A stretch of DNA of 64,000 nt from Ottowia thiooxydans DSM 14619 (GCF_000422885.1 NZ_AUGX01000016.1:95354-159353); one strand, 5' to 3'. Counted from the stretch's first letter, positions 25,460 to 34,417 are shown. Numbers and translations: made by a program. Notes: generated by a model from the sequence alone, not told the origin.

Positions 25460-25479
25460 GTTCAGTTCAGTTCAGTTCA
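25460..25479. repeat. Pentanucleotide tandem repeat (GTTCA)4
   Basis: Four exact GTTCA units, with imperfect neighbours on both sides, lie in the leader of the hydrolase gene and include the stop codon of the Anbu gene (25477-25479). Copy-number change would alter the leader length. Confidence 0.7.
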
Positions 25480-26304
25480 GATCAGGCGCTCGTCCGCCGA
25501 CGCAATTTTCTTCAAGGGCGGGTGGCGGGGTGAAGACACTCTGAGAGGAGTATCGGTTTGACCTCCATTCCATTGGGGGTCTTCTATGCTGTCAAACACT
25601 TCGCGCAAACGCTGACCCCATGAGTCGTGGAGCATCTTGAAGTAAGGGTTTTCGTAGTCAATGCAAACTATGCGATCCGTTTTTAGTTGATCTGCTTCGT
25701 ACACCACCAAATCAAGCGGCAGGCCTACGGAGAGGTTTGATTTGAGCGTGGAGTCCATGGACACCAGCGCACATTTGGCCGCTTCCTCAAGAGGTGTGTC
25801 CGGGGTAATGACCCGATCAAGCACCGGCTTCCCATACTTGGATTCACCGATCTGGAAGTAGGGCGTTTCTGCGGTGGCTTCTATGAAGTTTCCCGCTGAA
25901 TAAACCAGGAACAGGCGCATGCCTTCTCCGGCGATTTGGCCACCAAAAATCAGTGATACGTTGAACTCCAGTCCCGCCTTGCGCAACTCAGCCCCATCTC
26001 GCTGACTGACGTGCCGCACGGCGCTTCCCAGAACACGCGCTGCGTCGAACATGCTCCGAGCGTTCCAGATCGAAATGCCTTCACCCGTTTCAGCGTCCTT
26101 GACCTGTTCATTCTGGAGAATTTCCCGCACAGATTGCGAGATGGAGAGGTTGCCCGCCGAAAGCATCACCATGAAGCGATCGCCTGGGCGTTCATAGATC
26201 AGCATCTTGCGAAAGGTACTGATCGCATCCACGCCGGCGTTGGTGCGGGAGTCAGAAAGAAATACCAGGCCGGCGTTGGTCTTGATGGCGCAGCAATATG
26301 TCAT
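25477..26304 (-). CDS. Anbu-type proteasome-like peptidase
   Basis: Ntn-hydrolase of 275 residues related to HslV and proteasome beta subunits (Anbu/BPH family). After Met removal the N-terminal Thr2 (MTYCCAIKTNAGLVFLSDSRTNAGVD) would be the nucleophile, with Asp and Lys partners in SDSRTNAG and the following FRKMLIY. MVMLSAGNLSISQSV, VSLIFGGQI and LRLFLVYSAGNFI-like strands are typical. Anbu genes often travel with transglutaminase-like, alpha-E and ATP-grasp genes; none of these is adjacent here. It is downstream of mutS's neighbour space on the same strand, with its own leader. Confidence 0.87.
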   Translation of the reverse strand: MTYCCAIKTNAGLVFLSDSRTNAGVDAISTFRKMLIYERPGDRFMVMLSAGNLSISQSVREILQNEQVKDAETGEGISIWNARSMFDAARVLGSAVRHVSQRDGAELRKAGLEFNVSLIFGGQIAGEGMRLFLVYSAGNFIEATAETPYFQIGESKYGKPVLDRVITPDTPLEEAAKCALVSMDSTLKSNLSVGLPLDLVVYEADQLKTDRIVCIDYENPYFKMLHDSWGQRLREVFDSIEDPQWNGGQTDTPLRVSSPRHPPLKKIASADERLI

Positions 26305-26346
26305 GAGCGATGAGGCGTCCAGGGCGTGTACACACTAAAACCACCC

Positions 26347-26376
26347 CCGCGTGAGGTTCCGGCAACCCGCACGCGG
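26347..26376. terminator. Hairpin between the Anbu start and the mutS stop
   Basis: CCGCGTG (26347-26353) pairs with CACGCGG (26370-26376), and an inner GGTT/AACC extends the stem. There is no T run. It may separate mutS transcription from the Anbu gene. Confidence 0.4.
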
Positions 26377-26424
26377 CATTGCAACTCCTCGCCGGGCGTG
26401 CATTTAGTGGTGAGCAGGCCCTAG

Positions 26425-29076
26425 TTACGCGGCGGTAGCCAGTTTTTTGAGGGAATAAAGGGCATCGAGCGCTTCACGCGGGCTCAGTGCATCGGGATTA
26501 ATCTTGTCAAGTGCTGATTCTACGGCGCTAGCCAGAGTGGGGGCTGCAAGTGGGGGCGGGGCAAACAAATCTATCTGTGCGCGGCTTTGACTGGCGCCGT
26601 CTTCCAGCGCTGTCAATGCGTGGCGGGCATGGTTGAGTACCGCCAGTGGCACGCCGGCCAGGCGCGCCACTTCCAGCCCATAGCTGCGATTGGCAGGGCC
26701 GGGCTGGATTTCATGCAGAAAAACGATCTCGGCGCCGGTTTCGGCCGCGCTCACGTGCACATTCACTGCTGCGTGGTGCGTGGCGGGAAACTCAGTCAAC
26801 TCGAAGTAATGGGTCGCAAATAACGAGAACGATTGCGTCCGGTCATGTAGATGCGCCGCAATACCAGTAGCCAGCGCCAGCCCATCAAAAGTGCTGGTCC
26901 CTCGGCCAATCTCGTCCATCAGCACGAGCGATGCACGCGTGGCGCTATGCAAGATCTGAGCGGCTTCCGTCATCTCCAACATGAACGTCGATTGCGCGTT
27001 GGCGAGATCGTCAGCCGCCCCTATGCGCGTGTGAATAGCATCAATGGGCCCCAGGCGACAGCTTTCCGCCGGCACGTGGCTGCCCATGGAGGCCAGCAAT
27101 ACGATCAGTGCTACCTGGCGCATATAGGTGCTCTTACCACCCATGTTGGGGCCAGTGATCACCTGCATACGCCCTTTGAAACCGAGCAAGGTGTCGTTGG
27201 GAATAAACGGCGTGCCGGTGGTTTCCTTCAGCCGTGCTTCGACCACCGGATGGCGACCGCCGCGAATTTCTATACAGGGTTCGCGCACGAACTGGGGCGC
27301 GCACCAGCCCAGGGTGAGAGATCGTTCGGCCAACGCGCATAGCGCATCCAGGCCCGCAATAGCCCTGCCAAAGCGAGTCAGGCGGGGAACGTGCGCTTGC
27401 AATTCGGCCAGGAGGTGCTCATAAAGCCACTTCTCGCGTGCCAGTGCCCGCTCCTGCGCGGAGAGTGCCTTGTCTTCAAAGCTCTTCAGCTCCGGTGTGA
27501 TGAAGCGCTCAGCGTTCTTGAGCGTTTGCCTGCGCCGGTAATCTGCAGGCACCTTCGCTGCCTGGCCTTGCGTGACTTCAATGTAAAAGCCATGCACTCT
27601 GTTGAACTGCACGCGCAGGTTTGCAATGCCTGTACGCTGACGCTCCCGCGCTTCCAACTCGAGCAGGAAGGCATCGCAGTTGCTGGAGATGGCGCGCAGT
27701 TCATCCAGCTCTGCATCCAGCCCTGCTGCGATCACGCCTCCGTCTCGGATCATGGCGGATGGCTCGTCCAGGAGCGCAAGCTGAAGCAGCCCTGCGGCAT
27801 CGGTGGGAGGTTCCAGATCAGCCGATATTTGGTTCAAAAGCCCTTCTGCTCCGGCAGGAACCAGGCTCAGCAGGTCTCGGTTCTGAATCGCGTTTCGCAG
27901 CGCGACCAATTCACGCGGACGGACTTGATTGAGCGCCAAGCGTGCGGTGATCCGCTCTACATCGCTCGTGCCTTTCAACCGGGCACGCAGCCTTTGCCAT
28001 GAACCATCAGATTGGAGAGCCGCAATGGCGCCGTGGCGGGCGCTGGCTTGTCCGCGATCACGCGCGGGAGCCAGCAGCCAGCTTTTAAGCATGCGGCTAC
28101 CCATGCCGGTCATGCAGGAATCCAGCAGGGAAAACAGCGTTGGCGCGTCTTCACCACGCAGCGTTTGCACCAACTCAAGGTTTCGGCGTGTGGTTTGGGG
28201 CAGATCTATGAGTTCATCCGGGCGCTCCACGCGCAGCCCGCGCACGTGAGGAAGCGAGCGGCCCTGGGTATGTTCGGCGTAAGTGAGCAGCGCGGCGGCG
28301 GCAGCGTGAGCTTGAGGCAGTTCCTCGGCGCTCCAGGCGGCAAGATTCGCAGTCTGAAGTTGCTCGGTCAGTTTGCGGCGCCCTAGTTGGGCGTCAAACT
28401 GCCAAGCAGGTCGGTAGGTCAGGGCAGGGGGGCGGCCACTCGCCAGGCGTAAGCCTTTTAACCGTTGCTCAAAAGCAGGCGTCAGGTCACTGGCCGCTAG
28501 AAGCTCGCTGGGTGAAATGCGATCCAGCCAGCCGGCCAATTCGTCTGGAGAGCATTCGGCCAGATGCACCTCACCCTGCGTGACTGCTAGCCAAGCCAGG
28601 CCGCAACGATTGCGTGCGCCTGGATGAACTGCCAGCAAGACTGATTCGCTTTTTTCGGGAAGCAGCTCAGTGTCGGTCAGCGTTCCAGGGGTGACCACTC
28701 GCACCACCTTCCGCTCCACCGGGCCTTTCGAAGTCGCTGGATCACCGATTTGCTCGCAAATAGCGACCGACTCACCCATTTTGATCAGGCGCGCCAGATA
28801 GCCTTCGACCGAATGAAACGGCACCCCCGCCATCGCAATCGGTTGACCGGCCGATTGCCCCCGCTGAGTCAGCGTGATGTCCAGAAGCTCGGCAACCCGC
28901 TCCGCGTCGGTATAGAACATCTCATAGAAATCGCCCATGCGATAGAACAGCAGCGTGTCCGGATAGTCCGACTTGAGAGTCAGATATTGCTGCATCATGG
29001 GCGTATGGCCCGACAGGTCGGGTTTGCCTACCTCCTGATTGGTCTGGAGGTCTTTCTGTAGTCCCTTGGTCATCAA
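26425..29076 (-). CDS. mutS: DNA mismatch repair protein MutS
   Basis: Full-length mismatch recognition ATPase, 883 residues. Domain I has [46 protein letters not shown], which includes the mismatch-contacting Phe/Glu context. The ATPase domain has Walker [51 protein letters not shown] and FATHYFELT. Start codons at 29076 and 29073 are equally possible. The first ~70 codons plus ~165 bp upstream recur in diverged form three more times within 20 kb downstream of this start, so the gene's 5' end appears to be a recurrent recombination point. The protein itself looks intact. Confidence 0.97.
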   Translation of the reverse strand: MMTKGLQKDLQTNQEVGKPDLSGHTPMMQQYLTLKSDYPDTLLFYRMGDFYEMFYTDAERVAELLDITLTQRGQSAGQPIAMAGVPFHSVEGYLARLIKMGESVAICEQIGDPATSKGPVERKVVRVVTPGTLTDTELLPEKSESVLLAVHPGARNRCGLAWLAVTQGEVHLAECSPDELAGWLDRISPSELLAASDLTPAFEQRLKGLRLASGRPPALTYRPAWQFDAQLGRRKLTEQLQTANLAAWSAEELPQAHAAAAALLTYAEHTQGRSLPHVRGLRVERPDELIDLPQTTRRNLELVQTLRGEDAPTLFSLLDSCMTGMGSRMLKSWLLAPARDRGQASARHGAIAALQSDGSWQRLRARLKGTSDVERITARLALNQVRPRELVALRNAIQNRDLLSLVPAGAEGLLNQISADLEPPTDAAGLLQLALLDEPSAMIRDGGVIAAGLDAELDELRAISSNCDAFLLELEARERQRTGIANLRVQFNRVHGFYIEVTQGQAAKVPADYRRRQTLKNAERFITPELKSFEDKALSAQERALAREKWLYEHLLAELQAHVPRLTRFGRAIAGLDALCALAERSLTLGWCAPQFVREPCIEIRGGRHPVVEARLKETTGTPFIPNDTLLGFKGRMQVITGPNMGGKSTYMRQVALIVLLASMGSHVPAESCRLGPIDAIHTRIGAADDLANAQSTFMLEMTEAAQILHSATRASLVLMDEIGRGTSTFDGLALATGIAAHLHDRTQSFSLFATHYFELTEFPATHHAAVNVHVSAAETGAEIVFLHEIQPGPANRSYGLEVARLAGVPLAVLNHARHALTALEDGASQSRAQIDLFAPPPLAAPTLASAVESALDKINPDALSPREALDALYSLKKLATAA

Positions 29077-29243
29077 TGCTTGGGTGTGGAATAGAGCTTG
29101 CTGGGCGAACGTGTGATTGTCGCTGATGGGCTGGGTTGCAAGTGTTTGATTCGTGCAGCGTGATTGAGCGCCTGATCTCGCGTAGGGAGGAGACGACGCT
29201 TGGATAGTGGCTTGAAATTAAAAAATCGGATCTGACCCCAGTT
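28866..29243 (-). repeat. mutS 5'-end repeat, copy 1 (native)
   Basis: Covers mutS codons 1-71 and about 165 bp upstream, ending at GGATCTGACCCC (29228-29239). The other copies are at 34474, 36685 and 48731/48890, all in the same orientation. Beyond 29243 the sequence changes at once to an unrelated truncated gene. Confidence 0.85.
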
Positions 29244-29244
29244 T

Positions 29245-29487
29245 CTCGGCAAGCTTGGACATAAGGCCGCTTGGACCCGTGGGCTGTTCGTCAGCAACAG
29301 CGGCTTCACCGAGGACGGCCTTGCCGCCTTCGGCAAGGGGAAGCGTATCGTCTGCATGGATAGCGTCGATCTCTACAAGACTCTGAGCCGTGAGTTGCCG
29401 CTTAACCACGTCTTTGAAAGCAAGGTGCGCAGTGCCGCTGAGACCGGCATGCCGTTCGCTCGCGTGCGCGATCTTTTTCCAATATAG
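29245..29487 (+). pseudogene. C-terminal fragment of a restriction endonuclease-like protein
   Basis: An open frame without a start runs from the repeat boundary to a TAG at 29485. It reads LGKLGHKAAWTRGLFVSNS and then GFTEDGLAAFGKGKRIVCMD, ending AETGMPFARVRDLFPI. The RGLFVSNSGFT-x-DGL and IVCMD-x-DLY pattern is typical of the C-terminus of restriction-endonuclease-fold (Mrr-like) proteins. The N-terminal part is missing, cut exactly at the mutS repeat, so this is a remnant. Confidence 0.65.
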
Positions 29488-29503
29488 ATGACCGGAGAGA
29501 TTT

Positions 29504-29677
29504 ATGGCTAGTTCGCTGATCGAAAAAATTTTGCAGACACCCGCGGGGGCGGCGGAGGCTCGCGTTGTGCCCTCATTACGGGCGCCGATGGCTTCCGACA
29601 TAGTCGTCTGGCCAATCAAAGTTACGGATTTATGGAGTTCAAGCCGAGCAACGCGGCGGCAGTCACAAAAAAATTGA
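29504..29677 (+). CDS. Unrecognised small open frame
   Basis: 57 codons from an ATG behind GGAGAG (MASSLIEKILQTPAGAAEARV). It overlaps the next open frame at 29632 in another register, so the two may be pieces of one frameshifted gene. No family recognised, and it may not be expressed. Confidence 0.3.
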   Translation: MASSLIEKILQTPAGAAEARVVPSLRAPMASDIVVWPIKVTDLWSSSRATRRQSQKN

Positions 29678-30018
29678 GGGACCCATCGCTTCACATCGGA
29701 CAGATCGATGTCCATCCGCACGACCGCCCGGTGAGTATCGATTGGGACTTGCAGCCTGGCGACACCCTTGCCGAGGCCGAGTTTGGCAAGGTTATGAAGA
29801 CGATGAGAACTCTCACCAGTTTTTTAGATGGTTCGTGCCGTTCGAAGCGACTGCTCCAACGAAGCTGGCGTCCCCGTCGAGGGCGACGCCTGCGGGTTGA
29901 ATGCTGGGTCGAGACAGGGCGCCTGGGTTGGTTTCAAAGCGAGAGATGGAAGGTTCCGTGGACTTTGCTTCCCGACAAAGTCGAGAGTCAATTCGTGAGG
30001 CTGTCGGGTTTTAAGTAA
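29632..30018 (+). CDS. Unrecognised open frame in a region of gene debris
   Basis: 128 residues. The first half (EFKPSNAAAVTKKLRDPSLH, then IGQIDVHPHDRPVSIDWDLQPGD) looks protein-like. The second half is an Arg/Trp-rich stretch that looks like an out-of-frame read, which suggests a frameshift near codon 65. Flanked by a restriction-protein fragment and a umuC fragment. Best treated as a remnant of an unknown gene. Confidence 0.35.
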   Translation: MEFKPSNAAAVTKKLRDPSLHIGQIDVHPHDRPVSIDWDLQPGDTLAEAEFGKVMKTMRTLTSFLDGSCRSKRLLQRSWRPRRGRRLRVECWVETGRLGWFQSERWKVPWTLLPDKVESQFVRLSGFK

Positions 30019-30073
30019 ACTTCATTGAGGAAGACAATGCCCGCATCAGAAGTTCTTTTTAAGCCAAATTCTG

Positions 30074-30454
30074 GTGATGAATTCATTAGAAGCTGCAGCG
30101 GCTTGGCCCACAGCGATCGCGAGATCCTCGGCCATCGTTCAAACCGCGGTCATAGGCCTGCACTCGATCTACCGGCCGGGCTTCAAGCTAGCCAAGGCCG
30201 GCGTGATGTTGCTCGATCTCGCGCCGGCCAGCCGCGAGCAGTTTGAGCTCGATCTTGGCGAGCAGGAGTCGGAGCGGGGCCGAGGCCGGCTGATGCAGGC
30301 GCTCGATGCGGTCAAGGACCGTTGGGGAAGAGGCGTGCTGAAGGTCGCAAGCGTGAAGGTGGACGCGGCGCCGCAGGCTTGCCGCATGAAGGAGGACCGC
30401 AAATCACCAGATTACACGACATCTTGGGATGACCTGCCCACCCTGAGGGCCTGA
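30074..30454 (+). pseudogene. C-terminal fragment of UmuC (DNA polymerase V)
   Basis: About 125 residues. TAVIGLHSIYRPGFKLAKAG, VMLLDLAPASREQFELDL, RGRLMQALDAVKDRWGRG and a final KEDRKSPDYTTSWDDLPTLR match the end of UmuC. The catalytic palm and finger domains (about the first 300 residues) are absent, so it cannot be a polymerase. The ATG at 30074 lies in junk-like sequence. It ends 55 bp before the GHKL-nuclease gene. It is a leftover of an earlier umuDC insertion or deletion. Confidence 0.8.
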
Positions 30455-30508
30455 CCCATGGTCGACCGTATCCAAGTGCGAGAATATGGGCAAAAAGGGA
30501 GACTCGCC

Positions 30509-32509
30509 ATGGCACAGCATCAGTATCCGGTCGAGGTCCAATCCGACTTCTTGGAAAAGATCACTCGCGCAAAGCCAGTGCAGGCCTTAGCGGAACTCAT
30601 TTGGAATGGCCTCGACGCAGACGCTGGCCGAGTTTCAGTCTCGTTTGAGAACAACGAGATGGACACCTTGTCGGAAGTCATCATCCGAGACGATGGCAAC
30701 GGCATTCCAAGGGCAAGCGCACCGGAGTTTTTTCGACGCCTAGGCGGTTCATGGAAGAAGCCGGGAGGTTCGACTGAAACTGGAAGGTTCTTGCACGGTC
30801 AAGAGGGAAGGGGGCGCTTCAAGGCGTTCGCCATCGGGACCCGTGCTGAATGGGCTGTCACATACAAACGCGACGAGAAGCTTTGGAAATATTCGATCAC
30901 GATGTCGGCCAACGACATCCGTCATGTGAATATCTCAGATGAAGTTGAAGTCGTAAAACCGACCGATGCCGGCGTCACGTTGACGATCTCCGATCCACAC
31001 AAGGACTTTCGCTCCTTTGTCAGCGACACCGGCATCCATGTTTTGGCCGAAGTGTTCGCCCTCTATTTGGCCGACTATTCTGATGTGAACGTGACCATTG
31101 GCGGCCGTCGCATTGATCCGGCCCAAATGATCGCCAGTAGGAAGGCCTTCAATCTGACCGACATTGAAGCAGTTGGGAAGACACATCCCGTCCGGCTCGA
31201 AATCGTCGAGTGGAAAGGCTTGTCCAATCGGGCCCTGTTTCTTTGCAATGAGAAGCGGTTTCCTCTCGTGCAGGTCGATCGCCGTTTTCACATCGGCGAT
31301 TTCCAATTCACTGCGTATCTCGAATCCTCCTATTTGACGGTTGCTCAGACAGAGGGGACCGTGGACCTCGCGGAGATGCAGACGCCCGTCGTGGCGGCGA
31401 TCGACGAGGCACAGAAGACGATCAAGGATTACTTCCGTCAGCGTTCCGCGATGGAGGCCCGCAGCTATGTGGAGGAATGGAAGACGGAGAATGTGTATCC
31501 CTTTGTTGGCGACCCGACCACGCGCGTGGAAGAAGTCGAGCGGCAAGTGTTCGAGATCGTTGCCGTCAGCGTTGCCAAGAACCTACCGGAGTTCGGCAGT
31601 TCTGCCCCGCAACACAAGTCGTTCCAGCTTCGGATGCTTAGGCAGGCAATCGAAAAAAGCCCCGAGGAGCTGCAAGTCATCTTGAACGAAGTTCTGCGGC
31701 TCCCCAAGCGTCAGCAAGAGGAGCTTGCTGAGTTGCTGCGGGACGTGTCGCTGTCGTCGATCATCAGCTCCGCCAAGATCGTGGCGGATCGATTGAAGTT
31801 TTTGACCGGCATCGAAGCGGTGCTGTTCGATCCCGAGCCAAAGAAGCGGCTCAAAGAGCGCACCCAGTTGCACCGCATCGTCGCTCAAAATTGCTGGATG
31901 TTTGGCGAGGACTTCATGCTGTCGGTCGATGATCAATCGCTGACGGAAGTCTTGCGGTCTCACAAGAAAATCCTCGGCGAAGATATCGTCATCGACGCCC
32001 CGGTCAAGCATGTCTCGCAAGAGCGCGGCATCGTGGATTTGATGCTGTCCCGATCGACACGGCGGCACAACTCGGATTCGATCACTCATTTGGTGGTCGA
32101 GTTGAAGGCGCCGAAGGTCAAGGTCAACACAGACGAGATATCGCAAATCGAGGGCTACGCCGCCTCAGTCATGGATGACCAGCGGTTTCGCAACGTCAAG
32201 GTGTCATGGGTGTTCTGGGTCATCAGCGACGATGTCGGCCCGCACGCGAAGTTCCGCATGACGGACGAGTCGGGACTGATTCACAAGAAGGACAATGTCT
32301 GCATCTTTGTTAAAACTTGGGGCCAGGTGCTGTCGGAGAACAGAAGCCGCATGAAATTCTTCCAAGAGCGGCTCGAATATCAAGCCGACAAAGGCGCCTC
32401 TCTCAAACATCTGCAAGACCACTATGCCAAATACTTGGAAGGTGTTTTTGATGCAGGACCTGTTGAGGCCGTTCCGGCCAGCGGAGAAGAAGTCGCTGTG
32501 GCGAAGTGA
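30509..32509 (+). CDS. GHKL ATPase fused to a PD-(D/E)XK-like nuclease; predicted defence protein
   Basis: Large cytoplasmic protein, 666 residues from the ATG at 30509, which has GGGAG 7-8 bases ahead; an upstream ATG at 30458 lacks this. The N-terminal Bergerat fold has the N box ALAELIWNGLDADA (E29, N33, D36), the G1 motif D62-DGNGIP and a glycine-rich lid GRFLHGQEGRGRFKAFAIG. A long helical middle follows. The C-terminal third contains RGIVDLMLSRS (D510) and THLVVELKAPKVKV (E531, K533), which fits D-ExK nuclease chemistry. GHKL (MutL/MORC-like) ATPases joined to restriction-type nucleases are known in prokaryotic defence loci. Neighbours (HNH, PIN, gene fragments, AbiE) support an immune role. 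No named system is recognised. Confidence 0.75.
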   Translation: MAQHQYPVEVQSDFLEKITRAKPVQALAELIWNGLDADAGRVSVSFENNEMDTLSEVIIRDDGNGIPRASAPEFFRRLGGSWKKPGGSTETGRFLHGQEGRGRFKAFAIGTRAEWAVTYKRDEKLWKYSITMSANDIRHVNISDEVEVVKPTDAGVTLTISDPHKDFRSFVSDTGIHVLAEVFALYLADYSDVNVTIGGRRIDPAQMIASRKAFNLTDIEAVGKTHPVRLEIVEWKGLSNRALFLCNEKRFPLVQVDRRFHIGDFQFTAYLESSYLTVAQTEGTVDLAEMQTPVVAAIDEAQKTIKDYFRQRSAMEARSYVEEWKTENVYPFVGDPTTRVEEVERQVFEIVAVSVAKNLPEFGSSAPQHKSFQLRMLRQAIEKSPEELQVILNEVLRLPKRQQEELAELLRDVSLSSIISSAKIVADRLKFLTGIEAVLFDPEPKKRLKERTQLHRIVAQNCWMFGEDFMLSVDDQSLTEVLRSHKKILGEDIVIDAPVKHVSQERGIVDLMLSRSTRRHNSDSITHLVVELKAPKVKVNTDEISQIEGYAASVMDDQRFRNVKVSWVFWVISDDVGPHAKFRMTDESGLIHKKDNVCIFVKTWGQVLSENRSRMKFFQERLEYQADKGASLKHLQDHYAKYLEGVFDAGPVEAVPASGEEVAVAK

Positions 32510-32662
32510 ACGCCTCGCCGATTTGGGCAACTGACAGTGCGATTTGCTGGCAGTTATAGTTCCACCCGAACGCAAGTTCCCCTGCTTCAACCCCCTGAGC
32601 TGTGCCATCCAAGATGATTCGAAATCTACCCGCCACACGGCCGGTGGATTTGTTTTTCGCCC

Positions 32663-33493
32663 TCAGCCTTCGAGGGAAGAGAAGTCGAGCCCCTCAATCA
32701 ACAAGGAGAGATCAAGGCCGTTCTTCTTGCAGAACTTTCTGAGATCGCTCCAAATGGGCCAGCCGGACTTAGCCTCCGCGATCCCAATCATCTGGACGCC
32801 GAAGTCGTTTTTATCGTTGTCGAATACAAAGCCTGCGTTGTCCAAAATCGAGAGGCATTCGCGCAGTTCGTCAGGCGCGAGCCGAGTGGCTTGCTTGATA
32901 TCTGCGATGGAGCAATCAAGATCGGCGCTGAATTGGCCGTCCTCGCCACGCTTCACGAGAATCGAGAAGAGCTCCCGGCTTGGAAGCGGAATTTTGCTGA
33001 TCTTGTCGATGAGCTTGACCAGCTCCGCAAGCGACTCGGCAAGTTCGTCGTCTGAGAGGTTCCATTTGAGCGTCTGATTGATCTTGTTCAGATTCTGTGG
33101 AGCCCGCGCCGTGGTCAGCGTGGTGTGGTCCGTGACCGACATCAGCATGGTGCCCACGACATCGGAGAATTTCTTCTCGTGCTCTACCTTGATGCGGACC
33201 ATGGCATCGACGGGGAACTTGCCCACGTTGTTGGTCTCGACATGGTGGTCGTAGCACATGAGGACAAGGTTCGCGGGCGCGCGACGCTGCTCGTTGGTCT
33301 GCTTCTTGTTGAACCGTTCTCCGCCTGGCTCGGCCGCTTCGATATGGCATATCTGGCCTACGAAGACGCCCTTGATGTTGAACAAGGATTTCTTGCATCC
33401 GGTGAACGCGCAACGGTTTCCGGATTTGAGATAGAGCTCGCGAAGGGTTTCTCGCGTGGGCGCCAAGCGCTTGGGGACTTCGGGTGTGGCCAT
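32663..33493 (-). CDS. HNH endonuclease domain protein
   Basis: 276 residues from the ATG at 33493. The open frame continues upstream to 34276, but that part is an Arg/Ser-rich shadow of the PIN gene. The HNH core is CAFTGCKKSLFN, then VGQICHIEAAEPGGERFNKK and APANLVLMCYDHHVETN, with paired zinc-type cysteines and catalytic histidines. The C-terminal half (about 120-276) is helical and may bind DNA or a partner (SIADIKQATRLAPDELRECLSIL resembles a winged helix). It converges on the GHKL-nuclease gene and diverges from the PIN gene. Target unknown; a defence role is likely from context. Confidence 0.78.
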   Translation of the reverse strand: MATPEVPKRLAPTRETLRELYLKSGNRCAFTGCKKSLFNIKGVFVGQICHIEAAEPGGERFNKKQTNEQRRAPANLVLMCYDHHVETNNVGKFPVDAMVRIKVEHEKKFSDVVGTMLMSVTDHTTLTTARAPQNLNKINQTLKWNLSDDELAESLAELVKLIDKISKIPLPSRELFSILVKRGEDGQFSADLDCSIADIKQATRLAPDELRECLSILDNAGFVFDNDKNDFGVQMIGIAEAKSGWPIWSDLRKFCKKNGLDLSLLIEGLDFSSLEG

Positions 33494-33582
33494 GGGCGGA
33501 TTCGATGTTGTTCTTCGCACCATTTTGCCCGCTGCGACTTTAGCCATTTGCCTCGCGTTGGCGCATGGCATGATCGTTAACC

Positions 33583-33945
33583 ATGACCAAACGCTTGTTG
33601 CTCGTGGATTTGGAGAAGGTTCACAAGATCGACCTCTCCCTGCTCGACGAGACCTATCGGGCGATCGTTTACGTTGGCGCCAAGCAGAACCCGCCGAAGG
33701 CCGCCTCGAAGAAGACCACGGCCCATCGCTTCCAACTGGTGGACTTCCAGAAGATCGAAGGCACGGGCAAGAACGCGTTGGACTTCCACATCGCGTTCCA
33801 GCTCGGACGCGTGATCCAGACCGAGCCCGGCACGGAGTGCATTGTGCTGTCGGCAGACAAGGGCTTCGATCCGCTGCTGGCCCATTTGAACAAGAACGGC
33901 CTCGCTTGCCGGCGGGTGAATGCCATGGCGGATTTGGTCCCGTAG
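33583..33945 (+). CDS. PIN-like (NYN-type) domain protein
   Basis: 120 residues. LLLVDLEKVHKIDL supplies the first acidic residue, GKNALDFHIAFQLGRV the central NALD motif, and VLSADKGFDPLLAHLNKNG the last acidic cluster. This fits a compact PIN-like ribonuclease. A TAG at 33943-33945 ends it, yet the same frame continues into a clear zinc ribbon. Relatives of such proteins can carry a C-terminal zinc ribbon, so the stop may be a recent mutation or may be read through. It diverges from the HNH gene with a gap of about 90 bp. Confidence 0.75.
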   Translation: MTKRLLLVDLEKVHKIDLSLLDETYRAIVYVGAKQNPPKAASKKTTAHRFQLVDFQKIEGTGKNALDFHIAFQLGRVIQTEPGTECIVLSADKGFDPLLAHLNKNGLACRRVNAMADLVP

Positions 33946-34251
33946 GCCGAGCCATTGATCGAGGCGGACGACCCCGAGCGGACCGTATGCCCGAGGTGCT
34001 ACAAGCCCAGCACCATCGAACACCACGGTGGCCGCTGGTGCTCAAACTGCGGTTGCTTCGCTGTGCGTCCCGATCCGAGCCGCTTGCCGTCGGCGTCCCT
34101 TGCCAATCAATCGACCCGCAGCTCGCTATTGATGGACTGATTGGAGAAGGAGCGGTATCTGCGAAACCTGCTGGTCTGCGGCTGGTGCCACCAGCAGAAG
34201 GACATGTCCACGGGCATCTACGACGATGGTGAGTGGATGTGCGGCGACTGA
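33946..34251 (+). pseudogene. In-frame zinc-ribbon extension of the PIN gene, split by two stops
   Basis: In the same frame as the PIN gene, after its TAG, the sequence reads AEPLIEADDPERTVCPRCYK, then CSNCGCF: a CPRC...CSNC ribbon. A TGA at 34138-34140 follows, and the frame again continues as LEKERYLRNLLVCGWCHQQK and ends EWMCGD at 34251, a second CxxC...C motif. No good start codon precedes either part. Either two small zinc-finger genes are present, or a single PIN-ribbon protein has been broken by stop codons. Confidence 0.5.
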
Positions 34252-34279
34252 GTGTCTGACTACGCGACGTAGCCACTCT

Positions 34280-34417
34280 GCCAAGTTTTCAGCGTTGAGC
34301 TCCGCCAAGAATGCTTTGGGAGCAAAACTTGGCGCCACATGCACCAGAGAGGGCGTTCTCGAGAGAAAAGCGGTCTATCGAGCTGCGAATTTGGTAGCCA
34401 AGTTGCCGCCAAGTTTT
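34280..34417. repeat. Cluster of GCCAAGTTTT motifs
   Basis: The 10-mer occurs at 34280-34289 and 34408-34417 (plus), inverted at 34324-34333, and shortened (GCCAAGTT) at 34397-34404. It fills the gap between block A and mutS repeat copy 2. The spacing resembles recombinase or transposase end-binding sites, but no matching enzyme is adjacent. No gene is visible in 34252-34473. Confidence 0.5.

Noticed and set aside
33494..34276. N-terminal extension of the HNH gene
   Set aside because: The Arg/Ser/Pro-rich sequence is antisense to the PIN and zinc-ribbon frames and lacks domain features; the HNH protein starts cleanly at 33493.
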